From assembly GCF_000003605.2 (NCBI RefSeq), contig NW_003157237.1:53635-82277 (forward strand): a DNA stretch of 28,643 bases, in the 5' to 3' direction. Below are positions 10,360-22,257 of this stretch, piece by piece. A program made the translations under genes and the position numbers. Below the pieces are notes generated by a model. That model saw only the letters and a list, made by a program, of their open reading frames with translations. It did no database searches and was not told the origin of the DNA. The stretch comes from Saccoglossus kowalevskii (taxonomy: Eukaryota > Hemichordata > Enteropneusta > Harrimaniidae). How positions within the stretch are numbered: position 1 is the stretch's first letter; the number at the start of each line of letters is the position of its first letter.

Positions 10360-10938
10360 ATTATGATAATTGCAGACATTGAAAGGAGTGGACTAAAAGC
10401 CCAAAAGTTTCAATGGATTAAAAAGTTTACCATGGAAGGCCAGGCAAGATGTGTTAAGTAATTTTGGTGGTAACGTACTTTAATTCTCTGCACTTACTTT
10501 GTACAGGAACTGAAAGAAATTGTTTTGCCATTCTTGTTAGATATCTGCCTTGAATGGGAAACATTTGCACAAGTTGTCCCTGACTCACCTAATATAATAG
10601 ACCATCAATGGCTTCGGAATAACAAATATATAAACATTGGGTATCATTCAGATTATTTTAAATCTCTGGCAATTAAAAATGTTAATAGAATATTGATTCA
10701 TGCGACAAAGGGGCAACCTGTGGGACTGGAATTACTGGAAAACAAAGAAATTGTCAACTATAGATTACTACATATTCATGGATTAAATTCTGCAATCCCA
10801 AAAAATTGGAAAACTAAAATTCATAATAACAGTCATAATTGCGATGAACCAGAAAATGTAATTTATTTCAATTCATCATATATACATATCAATTCATTAA
10901 CAAGTACGCGAGTATATAATAGGATCCCCAACAATTAA
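10360..10938 (+). mobile_element. Non-LTR retrotransposon (LINE) ORF2 fossil
   Basis: The plus strand encodes pieces typical of the C-terminal part of LINE reverse-transcriptase ORFs. Around 10368-10430 there is IERSGLKAQKFQWIKKF. From 10525 an open frame of 137 codons contains WLRNNKYINIGYHSDYF, then YRLLHIHGLNSAIPKNWK. The pieces are separated by stops and lack the catalytic RT core, so this is a 5'-truncated, decayed copy. It lies between genes B and A, on the opposite strand. Clade not resolved. Confidence 0.6.
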
Positions 10939-11092
10939 GTCTAGACTGGAGGAACTGTATGATGTATCGTGGCTGTGGTAGTTGTTGAAACTAGTAAAAT
11001 ATTTAATTTCTTCATATAAAAGTCATCAAAAAATGTTTACCGATTCATACAAAGTTCAGGTTCAGAAGCACATGTGTTACGAATTAAGCTTT

Positions 11093-11146
11093 CCGAAACT
11101 GAAAATATGCCTACTAGAACTTAAAATATGCCTACCAGAACTAAAA
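11093..11146 (+). repeat. Two-copy ~23-bp direct repeat
   Basis: AAAATATGCCTACTAGAACT and AAAATATGCCTACCAGAACT are adjacent copies just downstream of the LINE fossil. Confidence 0.7.
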
Positions 11147-13377
11147 TAATCACTCTCTTACAATAATTGTCCATTGATCGTGACTCTTTATTGGTGAGTG
11201 TCATTGCGAGTTGACTGATCTTATTAAGCATGCATTCCTAGACAGAACCATAGATTAATAATCAGTTTAATGGATTATTCGAATTCATATACGCAACAAT
11301 GTATATGCAGTGATGATCATTTTAATTAGAAAATAATCGGAGCACTGTATCACTAATCATATAAACGAGTTATTTATAAATCTTCTGGCAAACTTCATTT
11401 CATGGGCGACAGATACTATAAAACGCCGCAGCTACGCGTGTTATTGCAAATTACACACAATTGTCGAATGACCACAGAAGCGGATGTGTAATTGAACATT
11501 ACCACTTCGCTAATGTACACTCATCACGACAGAAAAGTATACGTTCATATCAACGTAATCTCAGGCGATAACATTGTCACGTTTTTCATATCTACACAAA
11601 ACATCGGCAATTTATATAGACGTGTTTAGTTTGCCCTATTCAACTGGATACGCACGGTAAATGTAAAGTGGCTTCTTGTATATTTATATATGAATCGAGA
11701 GGACATGTCTTTTCACCCACGTCCTCGTATACCGAACATATACACATCAACTCATTCGTGAAATACCAAGTGTTTACTGTATTCGTAATCTCGGGGAATT
11801 TTATACTGACAATGTATTAACAGCTGTACATCGGAGTTGATTTAATATTACGATATTTAAATGTTATGATTTTAGGGAACTCAGAGATTACAATTATTCA
11901 AAATTTTATTACAAATCGTCGATGACACAATATTGTAGCAATTTCGTTTGTTTTAGCTACATGAATATAGTAGAAACTATTGAGTTGGGTTAATTATAAG
12001 ATAATGTTTTTTCACACACAACGCTACCTGGACTCAGCAATGCATCCAAGTACATATTAATATTTACATATTAAATTAATTGTAATACTTATTGGAAATA
12101 ATCGGGGAGAGTGGGAGAGAATGATCAACAGTATATGATGAACTAAGCATCAATGTACATGTTTTGGGCGCTGCAATATTACAGTAATACAGGTTACATA
12201 TAAAGTATTTAAAACAACGAAGCCATTTGTAAAAAATAAATAATGCATGATTATTTACATTTATAATGCATTTATTCAGAGGAATGGATATATATTACAA
12301 TAACAGATCAAAGCCTCTTTAAGTACTACACGGTCTATATCGAATATCACTGATCTTATCTGCGTCTGATATAGCTCTTGAATGCACTTTAAACATAGCT
12401 TACACGAATAAGGTTAGCGCAATAGCGAGTAATTGCTGTTTAAAGAGGTTCACGTCACCTTTATAGTTGCTGCAAGTCACATTGTGAACCTTTATATTAC
12501 CATATTTGTTATACAATTCTGTTTTCGTTATTATCACATACAAAAATGTTTGGTTTCGTCAAAGTCAGTAACTGTAATGTTCAAATAAATAAGCACAGTG
12601 AATAAAGCAAAAAGTGTTGACCCTCCGAATAAATGTAAAAGGTTATATTTGTTGTACCCTTACAAATAGCATTTAAACTTTCTAAAATAGCTGAAGTACG
12701 AACAACTCTCAATGTGACATTTAGACTCGATTAAATCTTTAAAAATAACTGTTTTCGGATATAGTAGTGGAAAAATAAAACGTTTTTTTTTGTCAGCCGT
12801 TAGCATATTATTATTTTTGGGAGAATACGACTTATTACCAAAACTTACAATAATCGTAGTAGTGGAATAACATAAATATTATTAATAATATGAGAATAAT
12901 ATAATGAAGAATAATACATAATTTATCTGAAAACCATCTTGTCAAGACACAATTCTTGACAACACTGTATGTGTCATGTTTATATTGTGATAACTCAAGT
13001 TATATGTAACAATATACCGAATCTTATTGGCTGAGAAAAATCTCGTTTCGCAGTATACACGTTATTACGATTACGATTATTTTGAAATGTAATTATATTT
13101 TTTATCGATTCTCAAATGCAACATAAGATTGTAAATCTGAATGGGCATTCTACCTTCACACTCACACGCTTCTCTATAAACACGTACTGTGACTGCCATT
13201 ACAAGTTTATATCCATCAGACATTTTACCATGTATGTACACTTTTCTCCGTAACTATTCCTGGTGATGTTTTTAACCGGGAAATCTGTGGTGAGATGTGT
13301 GCGGGGTGGGAATTATTGACAAAGAATAAGTAGATCGAATTAGAACATTTCCGTCTCTTCTTCAGCACAAAAAAGTC

Positions 13378-13680
13378 CTACAGAATATGCACTAAGCCTT
13401 CTTTGTCATCGATGCATTTTTCCTTTTTCTTCCCCGCAATAGCCTGTACCCATTTCTTGACACGTCGCCTTGTTATTTTGGTATTTGACAATTTTGCGTG
13501 AGTAACCGCACTGGTGTAACTGCTGTCTGGCTCGGTCACGATTGTCGTCGGCGTTTCATTTTTCACAGGTTTATTCTTATAGTATTTGTTAACAATGTCC
13601 TCTTCTAGGTCATATGGAATTGGCAGTGGTTTTGATTTGACGTCGCAGTGCATGTCATTACATGTCAGTTTTCTGTAGAT
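13378..13680 (-). CDS. Gene A last exon: long basic tail
   Basis: 303 nt after acceptor ttttactcctcag, phase 0, 100 codons and TAG. It starts IYRKLTCNDMHCD as in gene B, then diverges into a Thr/Ser-rich middle and a basic C-terminus (ITRRRVKKWVQAIAGKKK). No donor is evident inside it, so a single terminal exon is the simplest model. Confidence 0.75.
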   Translation of the reverse strand: MYRKLTCNDMHCDVKSKPLPIPYDLEEDIVNKYYKNKPVKNETPTTIVTEPDSSYTSAVTHAKLSNTKITRRRVKKWVQAIAGKKKEKCIDDKEGLVHIL

Positions 13681-16600
13681 CTGAGGAGTAAAATAGAAGA
13701 AACACAATGAAATAAAATCACCGTCGGTTGCACTTCGTATGTGCGACGGATAGTTTCCTTAGTTGTGTTCAAATTAAAACTGCTGTGTTTCACTGTCAGC
13801 GCTGACTCAAATAGCATATGAGCTGTCATTTCAGTTTTAATTTCCAGTTGACTAGACGAAGCTCCAAACAAATAAATCTTACGTAAATTGCAGTTGCTAG
13901 AAAACAATGACAATTTTAAGTACTTGTATTTGAACAGATAAATGATAAACTAGTGAAAAAATAAATAAATGTACTGGAAAATTCAGCATTTTAAAGCACG
14001 CAAAATAAAATACATATATCCAATGCTAGAATGCTTGTATTCAAATTATTGTACATATCTTTATATTACGGTATGTATAAGACCTTTGATAGAGGGGGCC
14101 ATTGTGTTTACCATTCAAGTATGACTGTACATAAGAATGTATCTTACTCCCTCCACGGTGTTTGTAGTGTAATCTTTAAGCGAATATACACACCACTGAC
14201 CCAGGCATTGGACAAATTGATGCTTCGATATAAACGTATAGGACTTGTTTTAATGGAACAAACGCCGATGTAATGAGACCTTAGATCCCATTTAATTGGT
14301 TTGGGGCATGGGTGCTTACCAGGTAACAAGGAAGTGTCAGCAAACACAGCGGTGAACAAATAACCCACAGAGGGCACACCTTATCTTCAAATTTGAACAA
14401 CGGGGAATATTTGCTGCAGTTTGTGATAGCGATCTTTCCGTATCCACATCTGCAGTCTTCTAACCTATCGTGATCCTCGTCATCTCGAATTTGGATTTTT
14501 TCACAGAAATACGCTGACATTGATTTTTTGAAGTCAAACTGCAACAAATTAATATGCACATTGTTATATACTTAAATAACAGTTCATTGACCAGGTAAAG
14601 GAACTCCCATTTCATTGACCAGTTAAAGGGACCCACAATTTCATTGACCTGTTAAGGGATTCTCAATTTGGGACACATTAGAATATACACATCCGAATCC
14701 AGTGCAATACATACGTACACAGTGTAGGACTTATTACATATGTACCCCCCCCCCCAACTGCGACTCTCCTGTCAATTACTATGACAAATACGTTTTTTCG
14801 CCGAGTTTTGTACACACATTACTGTGATTTATTATTAATTGCAATCCATTGGGTTTTGCTAATGACCTTCAATTGTACAAAATTGCTTGTACGTGTAATT
14901 CAAAATATTGTTCAATGCTGCAAATTGGCATTGATTTTTGATTTACACGTTTAAAGAAAGGGAACACAACTTTGTACAAACGGTGTTTTCTTTGATTTAA
15001 TAGAAAGATTACCTAATATCAATGAATACATATTTTCTAACAGTACAAGCTTGCCTGGCGTGTTGAAACGATTTTGAAAATTGTTGGTGTCGTGATGAAA
15101 GTTTAATAATAATTGTGTGAAACAAAATTCAGATAAATGACAAATTCTCTATCGTAATCATAAAATATGATGATATGTTCACAAAAAACTAGTTTTTACT
15201 GACTTTAAAGGTATATTAATATGTGTAACAAATTTAATCTGTCTTTTTAGCTTACTATTTTGACATGCTATTTCTTTCTAATTTGTAATTGTCAACGGAT
15301 TATAGTTTGTATAATTGTAGCATATCAACATGGCAAGCAAACGATTTGTTTTATAAACAAACCGAGAAGGCAGGATAAATTGAACCCAGAATTCATGTTT
15401 TAGTCGTAAACTATGTCTTTCTCTTGTTCTGCCATGCCAATTTGTTTATAATACTGTGTTTTAAACTGCATTTATATAGATTCTGGAATTTGAAATGGCT
15501 GAATAAATAAATAAATCACAATATTGCTCTTACCTGAAGGAAGAATTTCTTGTCATCTCGCATGAGTCTTTTGGCTTCATCGAGTCCCTCATTTATTTGA
15601 TCACGAATGGTTCTGTGTAAAGTGTTGACGTAAACAAACGCATTTCCTGGAAACGAGCAAAGACGAATCATATTGAAATACTTAGATTGGTTAATGTACC
15701 ATGGCATTACTGTGCCTACTAAACTAATTGCTATTCACCAAGCATACACCTTTAAAACTAACCATGTATCCAGCTGGTTTTATTACAGAGCTAATGAGGT
15801 TTTCATTGTATATGATGAATCAGATGAAAGTATCCGATCTACTAATTCTTGCCTGTTATTACCAAGCACGTTTAGGAATAATGACCGCTGTCAAAAGTTA
15901 AATTGTAGGTGAAATCAAAGTAACACAGTATTGTTTTATATATATGGCACAGCAAACGTATAGTCATTAATTGCCTAGCCTTACTAACACCATTAAACAC
16001 GTGATGAGATCGCGGCATTTGTTTAACTCGTCTTTTTAAAACATTGATGAGAAAGCTAAATGTCATGAGAGGCAATCGACACGCAGTTGCTTGGGGACTA
16101 GGTTGACATTTTCTTAGGTAACATATCCTAGAATGCTCGAAAGACACATCATAAAGTTAAAAATACATAGGCTAGTGATTAGTATTTGACAAACCCACCT
16201 CTTTCTTTGACTCAATGTTATTTGTGACGTTTTGACGGCACACATTGTTATCGGTTATTTGTCTTATCAGTTCATTAACAGTGTTATATACAATTCTTGT
16301 GACATAGTCATTGTTAAAAGTCAATAATTTGTGAATGTTAGCTTTGAACTATTTTACTGAAAAAAACATACAAGAGTCACAATTCATATGAAACCCCCAA
16401 AATGCTCATAATATATTTTTCGTGAGCTGAATGTGTTTTCAATAAACAGGAAACAGGCCAGCTGCTAATAACTCAGGCGCATTTCACGCTAGATAACATA
16501 TATCTGAAAGTGGATGAGGCTCCAGATGTCCAGATGTCCAGATGAGGCTCCAGATGCTTGGACATCACTGGATGAATATCCGATCAATCAGGTATTTGCG

Positions 16601-19600
16601 TTGATGCATGGTGAGGGCGAAAACAAATACAGATACAAATGCATTGAATAATTTCCAACATTTTAAAAATATTTTTGTGTCAGACGACAGTTGCGGACAT
16701 TGAATGCCACTGCAGTCTCTCCTATTTTTCATGTTCAAATTGCAAGTGCTGACATTAAGTTTGTTACAGAAACTTAATTATCGTAATTCATGTTTGGGAC
16801 TACATGGCAACATAACGGGCTTTATTTTCATTCAAACTTTACATATAATACATACATATTTACTTTAAAAAAAAACAGAGTAAAATGACACTGTTTGACC
16901 CCAAAGTCACCCTTACCATGCTCAGAATCAAAAACAAAATGTACGCACAACTGTATGGTCTATTGATACACCTTAGTAGTAAATTTCGTGAAAAAACGGT
17001 CAAAGCGTTTCAGAGTTATGACGCAGCAAATATTTTTTAGATTTTGTGGATAAAAATGACAATTTTGAACTCCAAAAGACACTTAACATACACAGATACA
17101 AAAACAGATGTATGTGGGGCTTTGTCATTGACCTAATGACTTGTTATTATTATGTTATATCATCAATATAACTGGGGGTTTTATTCGGCGAGAAACCACC
17201 TAATTGGGTTTGGGCTTGTGTATTATACCGTGGGAGATTGCTTTGCCCAAGCCTTCAGTCATGGAATGCTTTATTCTACGATGAACGCCGCCTTTGTATA
17301 AATGTCAATTCGTTCAGACTACGTTTTCAGTTATAATTCTCAATTTTCGTAGCACATAAAATTTAACATGCTTATACGATAACAAAATTAACGTCACATC
17401 ATTTAGGAGCCAATTGAGTAATCCTCTGACGGTTAATATGCAGCAATTACGTCAGCAATTACGTCAGATAATGGTGTATCATACCATAGCGAGTTGTTGT
17501 CTTTAATTATAGTGTCACTACCGGATGTAAGTGTAAAATTAAAAACGCGCATTTCCAAAGGTTGCGTTTTTCATTTCAGTAATGGCAGTTCGCGTGATCC
17601 GGGCCTAAAACACGATTAATTGACCTTGACTCTGAGACTGAGCATTTATATCACGTAATCCGTAAAAGTGCTTTATCATTAAATTGAGGTAACAGTGGGT
17701 ATTATTGGATATTATTTTTTTATTCCATGTCCTAGTAGTTGTTCTATTCCGTATACGCGCCACACAGTCTTCTAGTAATGAGGAAGGGTTTGTCATGTCG
17801 AGCCTAATGCGATATGGCCTCTCATCTATGCAGTATTAACTTTACTAGCACCAAGGTAAAGGATAAGAGACTGATCTTACCGTCTTAGTGAAATCGCTAT
17901 CACATACTTCAATCTAAAACACGGCAACCTTCTGCCCCGAGGTAATAACATTGCAAAGAGTGTACTAGTGCAATACAATTTGCATGGTTGCTAGGAAACA
18001 AGATGTGACACCGTGCAATCTTCTTATCACTGTCCGTGTCTACAATCATTTCCAAACGTTCAAGAAAGATCCAAATGATCAAATGACTTCAATGTTGACA
18101 CATTGTATTTCAAATTGCTAAACCAACAATTCTACGTTTCGTATTTAAATCGTTTCGCTTAGCTGTAATTCAAAACTCTCAGGATATCAACGTGCCGACC
18201 TTGTTGCCAACAATGCCGGAGACATCTGTCCGCCTGGTGTTTCGGTACAATATTATTTGTTTATTTTCTTCAACCAAGAACATTATATATTGCGAGTTAT
18301 TATCAAATAATAAATAATCTTTGGGAATAATTACATGCAACTGCAGGTATGGGCAATTCTCATTATTTAGTACTTGTTATAAGTAGTCTGTAAGATGATA
18401 GAATAGTAAGTATAGTGAAAAATCAGCACATATGTTCCTCTGACCGATTCTCAATATAATGACGTATTCATTGTTCAACACACTGCATCACGGGAAAAAA
18501 GCAACACAAATGACATTTGCGCCAAACAACTCGTACTAGTACATACATTTCTAATGGACATAACAATGCACAGTTATTTCCTTTCCAAATTCGAAACCCC
18601 GTCTAGTGCCTCAAAAAAGTATTTGATAAAAGAGGACACCGCATACATGTATTACAACAATGACATATCAGGATATAATTACGGTACGATTGGTTTACAC
18701 TCAAATTCGCGGAAACCAAGCTTTCACACAAAAACCTGCTATGAATTTTCCCCAAGATTATCACAAAACACAAATAAATGAGGTGGGTGATTGACATTCA
18801 AATGCATTTATAAATTTAAATAATGTTGTAAACTGATTGTCTCAACATGGCTCAGAAGCATTTTACAATGTTTGTGTTCAAATCTCATAAAAAACAAGTC
18901 TCAGTGCACGAGATTTCCTATTACATTGAGTAAGCTGCAGTCACGACGACCGAAATACGATATATAAAAAACTTAATAACGGCAAGTAAAACCAAAAAAA
19001 ATATTCATAAATAATCAAAAATAACAATAAAAAAATATATAAATTAAAAATATAAATATAAAAAAAAACTTAAAGACTATAGCTGCATCGAATTATAATC
19101 ACATTGATCACCATATGCAATGGAAAGTAACGAGAGCGGTATCCATCAATGTGATAAAGTATTATGCTAACCAAGGGATTATAACCACCATTACAGGTTA
19201 CATTCAATCAAACATTCTATATTCTAATTCCAACATTTGAAAAAAAACTATATATATATAAAGTGTTTCTTTGCTCATGAGGTATATTAATATTGTGAGT
19301 ATGCGCACACTTTTGTATGTGATTCCATGCATGAACATAACTGTTATGTATGTGATTTCATGCATGAACATAATTGTTATGTATGTGATTCCATGTATGA
19401 ACATAACTGTTATGTATGTGATTCCATGTATGAACATAACTGTTATGTATGTGATTTCATGCATGAACATAACTGTTTTGTATGTGATTTCATGCATGAA
19501 CATAACTGTTATGTATGTGATTTCATGCATGAACATAACTGTTATGTATGTGATTTATATGAGCATAACGGTCATGTATGTAATTGCAAATATGAACATA

Positions 19601-20920
19601 ACTGGTATGTACGTGATTTCATGTATGAGAATGAGATGTTGTTTATTTAAATGGCGTCGTTCAAAAACAAATACATTTGTATACTAAATCATTTACATTG
19701 AAGAAGATTCTAACTATTTTATTTTAGTATAAACCTGAAATATTTCAGAGCTGATGTTAATTAATACATTTTGCTATGAATTATATATCCTAGCCTTATT
19801 CTAATTGGATATAAGTGGGCTACTCCCGCTGTGTTTTCACCTCCCTTTATTGATGGGAATGTGTAGTAAATTATGCTTATCTGAATTTTTAGAGAATCTT
19901 GTCAATGTGTCGAGAATTTAAAAACTGTGTAATCCCCTCGGTGTGACCTGCCATGATTGCATGATTGAATAGTTTCTTTAATTTCCCTATGGGAAACTCA
20001 CACAACCGATAAGCTGTGTAGAGTTAGGCTATTATTCTTAGTATTAGTGATAGTTGTGTTTGCGTTATTTATCATGCTGTCAGACTCTAGCTTTGATTTA
20101 CTCCACTTATATCAAATGGCTCACATTACAGAACCCGTTTAAATCTGACTAATACAAGAACCCTATTCGTTGAACAAAACATTAATACACCAATGTTAAT
20201 CTATAATTAACCATTTTTATAGACGTTTGGGTTGTACAGAACTATAGAAATGCAAACTGTAAATATTTGTGAAACAGTAGGAAGAAGATGAAATATCATG
20301 TGTTACTGTAATTGTACATAAGTTGTCAAACAAGCTGTACACACTTCACGCGTAATCTAGCCACGAAATCCCTGTGTGACGTCAGCATGAAATACTGTAA
20401 AATACTTTCTTTTCGCTTGGTATTTATTTCCGTTATCTTCGCTATTTTCAGTGAAAAATCTTTTTAGCAAAAAATAATTCCAGTAAAGTATTTTACAGCA
20501 AACGGTTCAAGTGCAATGCCGTTTTTATATTTATAGCAAATCTCTATAAACATCTGTTTTTATTCACGTACGGTTTATTACGTAACATTCTTGAACAGCG
20601 TTTAATATAGCTACAATGACACTTTAATAACTGCAACTGTTCGACTTTCGACATGACATTATATGCCGTTCGCACTTGAAAAACTATATCACTTCCAGCT
20701 TGTTTATTTTAGTCCAATGGGAGAACTGCGAATAAATCCGTATAGACTCAGCCACATTCTAACGTTAATCTAGTCATATGTGTACCTACCCTCAGCTGTG
20801 TAAACTCTGGCAGGAAAACAGACTTCCACTTTTTCCCATCTAATATCAGTCAGAAATGGTTTGTCCAATAACATGTGTGCAACATCATTTAATTCCTCTT
20901 CTGATCGAACTCTGATAGTT
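13378..20920 (-). CDS. Gene A: paralogue of gene B, C-terminal four exons (5' end not resolved)
   Basis: Exons on the minus strand are 20920-20790, 15646-15534, 14538-14320 and 13680-13378, giving about 254 residues to TAG. Intron phases (2 at entry, then 1, 0, 0) equal those of gene B. In order it has a charged region, an amphipathic helix-like segment, the FDF exon with Cys-rich stretch and sequon, a membrane segment of about 20 residues (CPLWVICSPLCLLTLPCYL), then IYRKLTCND and a 100-residue basic tail. Where gene B has PPTY, gene A has only LPIPYD, and gene B's last small exon has no counterpart. At least one upstream exon ending in phase 2 is required. Alternatively an ATG at 20997 reads straight through the acceptor, but the acceptor's position is conserved in gene B. 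Family unnamed; likely single-pass membrane protein. Confidence 0.7.
14320..14538 (-). CDS. Gene A FDF and membrane-segment exon
   Basis: 219 nt, phase 0 at both ends, acceptor ttaatttgttgcag and donor gtaagc. It begins FDFKKSMSAYFCEK, has an acidic stretch DDEDHDRLEDCRCGYGK, the conserved ITNCSKY, and ends in the hydrophobic CPLWVICSPLCLLTLPCYL. It is 12 nt longer than in gene B, with extra cysteines in the DCRC motif. Confidence 0.87.
14582..14669 (+). repeat. Three-copy ~28-bp tandem repeat
   Basis: TTCATTGACC recurs at 14583, 14611 and 14640, each followed by (A/T)G(G/T)TAA(A)GGGA and a CAATTT-like end. It lies in gene A's intron, just upstream of the FDF exon acceptor. Confidence 0.75.
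15534..15646 (-). CDS. Gene A exon matching gene B exon 3
   Basis: 113 nt between acceptor ctcgtttccag and donor gtaaga, phase 1 to phase 0. It encodes NAFVYVNTLHRTIRDQINEG followed by LDEAKRLMRDDKKFFLQ. Length is identical to the gene B exon, and the donor is an ordinary GT where gene B uses GC. Confidence 0.85.
16880..17113 (+). repeat. Two diverged direct copies of a dispersed repeat unit, ~173 bp apart
   Basis: AAAATGACACTGTTTGACCC to AGAATCAAAAACAAAATGTA (16881-16942) resembles AAAATGACAATTTTGAACTC to AGATACAAAAACAGATGTA (17054-17113). The text between them (AAATTTCGTGAAAAAACGGT, then CAAAGCGTTTCAGAGTTATG) is repeat-like too. No coding potential. Confidence 0.5.
17446..17473 (+). repeat. 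Two-copy 14-bp direct repeat
   Basis: CAGCAATTACGT is repeated back to back with a CAG link. Confidence 0.7.
18960..19075 (+). repeat. A-rich low-complexity tract
   Basis: Mostly A and T with runs such as AATAAAAAAATATATAAATT. No gene or hairpin is seen in it. Confidence 0.8.
19315..19640 (+). repeat. 33-bp tandem repeat, about nine copies
   Basis: GTATGTGATTYCATGYATGA plus ACATAACTGTTAT repeats with an exact 33-bp period from 19315 (next at 19348, 19381, 19414, 19447, 19480, 19513, 19546); the last units are diverged and shorter. Because 33 is a multiple of three, two plus-strand frames and one minus-strand frame stay open for over 100 codons. These frames are a by-product of the repeat, not genes. 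It lies in gene A's 5.1-kb intron. Confidence 0.9.
20393..20500. mobile_element. MITE-like element, copy 1 (TRCTGTAAAATACTTT inverted repeats)
   Basis: The left end TACTGTAAAATACTTTCTTT matches the reverse complement of the right end, TGCTGTAAAATACTTTACTG. The interior holds TTTCGC / GCGAAAA-type subrepeats. A related element lies at 25024-25150. The element is about 108 bp, non-coding, in gene A's large intron near the 20790-20920 exon. Confidence 0.6.
20790..20920 (-). CDS. Gene A exon matching gene B exon 2
   Basis: 131 nt between acceptor tttaatattttcag and donor G|gtaggt. Entry is phase 2 and exit phase 1. It encodes TIRVRSEEELNDVAHMLLDK, then PFLTDIRWEKVEVCFPARVY. The same acceptor position and phase in gene B support splicing here rather than translation from the ATG at 20997. 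Confidence 0.8.
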
Positions 20921-21296
20921 CTGAAAATATTAAAGAGACGTGGCACTATTGGTATAATTATTACAAACTTAGAACGACTTCCGGGATCAAAGGTCATGGC
21001 TTACAATCAGAAATACGTCAATAATGGATGAAATATGTAGAAACAACATAGACTCAGGTGATGTTTGCATTCAACAAAAAACAGACCGACAGCGCTAATC
21101 AATATTTCTTCTATTATTAATGCGATGCTGCCCTAATGTATTGTAGAACTCAGAGAGGTGTGATTAGAATGTAACACTGGAAACACGACATAAAGCGGTA
21201 CATTGTTAATCAGGAAGCATGTTCATGTTTTTTTTCAATATAAAACAAACTGCTATAGTTTAAAATAGTTTAAACGAAACACCTTTTCAATAGTGG

Positions 21297-21363
21297 TTTA
21301 TTTTTTTTGAAAGTAATTAAATTCGTTTTAAAAATTAAATACACTTTTTTTCAAAAATAAAGC
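21297..21363. repeat. Short inverted repeat (hairpin)
   Basis: TTTATTTTTTTTGAAAGT is mirrored by ACTTTTTTTCAAAAATAAA across about 30 bp of AT-rich spacer. Confidence 0.6.
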
Positions 21364-21385
21364 CCTGGACATAAACATGTCATCG

Positions 21386-21826
21386 TTAGTGTTTATGCCA
21401 CATTTCGCTACAAGTATTCCGCGGGTCACCAAATGATGTTTCATGGTGTTCCAACTTCTTCAAATGCAAATACTTCATCAGTGTGACAATCGGCAGCATG
21501 TCGATAGAACTCAAGCACCAGATTATGAACAAACACTGTTTAATTTTATTCACATATGAAAGATACCACACGTACATTGTTTCAATGTAACAATACATCA
21601 GACTATTAATTATTGATAAAGTGGTACAGAACACTATTGTATGTATCATAATAACAACAATGAATATTGTCGACGTCTTGCGCTTATCTATTAGATAATT
21701 TGAAAAAAAGCCCACATACGTCATCATTGTAGGCAGACATAAACTGCACTTTGTTATGTCACTTGTATTTCTATTTTGTGTATGTACATATCCTGCACAC
21801 GTCATGAGTTCAGTAACAGGTGACAT
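21386..21826 (-). CDS. Open frame of 146 codons with two hydrophobic segments, origin unknown
   Basis: An uninterrupted minus-strand frame starts at ATG 21826. It has two strongly hydrophobic stretches, about residues 53-80 and 97-120, separated by YVNKIKQ, and a hydrophilic C-terminus with FGDPRNTCSEMW. In DNA this AT-rich a frame this long is somewhat unexpected, but AT-rich chance ORFs are often hydrophobic. No family is recognised and no splice partner is clear. It might be a small single-exon gene, a fossil, or chance. Confidence 0.25.
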   Translation of the reverse strand: MSPVTELMTCAGYVHTQNRNTSDITKCSLCLPTMMTYVGFFSNYLIDKRKTSTIFIVVIMIHTIVFCTTLSIINSLMYCYIETMYVWYLSYVNKIKQCLFIIWCLSSIDMLPIVTLMKYLHLKKLEHHETSFGDPRNTCSEMWHKH

Positions 21827-21962
21827 TTAATATGCACGGCGTTATTATCAATGTTAGTAAACAACATTACGCAGCGTTACACAAAAGTTTATTTCCTGAT
21901 TTTTTAAAATTCTTTTAGCAGAACGTGGTTGTCAAATTACAGGTAATATGTACGAAATAGTT

Positions 21963-22180
21963 CATAGCCTGGACGGTACTAATACAACCCGTCCACACCC
22001 TAAATAATCCATAGGCTGGACAGGACTAAAGTAATACTCCCACAACCTACATAGTACATAGGCTGGATGGGACTAAAACTACCCCGCACCATAAATAATC
22101 CATAGTATGGACGGGACTAAAATACCACCCACCCACACACACCCTAAATAGTCCATAGGCTGGATGGGACTATTTAGTCC
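21963..22180 (+). repeat. Imperfect minisatellite, five units of ~44-52 bp
   Basis: CATAGGCTGGACGGGACTAA-like cores start at 21963, 22010, 22057, 22101 and 22153, separated by C-rich spacers ending CCCTAAATAATC. Units differ in length and sequence, so the array is old. Confidence 0.75.
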
Positions 22181-22257
22181 GTAGATGTTGACATTACCCA
22201 TTTCAAGATGCTTCTCCCTTAATATGCACAATTTGATTTTAAAATTGATTTATTACA

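Larger units (their letters stand above)
9478..13377. other. Space between genes A and B
   Basis: 3.9 kb that must hold gene B's promoter and any missing 5' exon and gene A's 3' end. The only recognised item is the LINE fossil. The remainder (9500-10350 and 11150-13370) is AT-rich with no exon I can support. A TTATAAAATA run on the minus strand near 9500 is too close to the ATG to be a confident TATA box. Confidence 0.5.
15647..20789 (-). other. Gene A large intron
   Basis: 5.1 kb with the dispersed repeat at 16880, the A-rich tract, the 33-bp repeat and MITE copy 1. The frames at 15673, 15872, 17605 and 18554 show no family resemblance or splice support. Confidence 0.6.
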
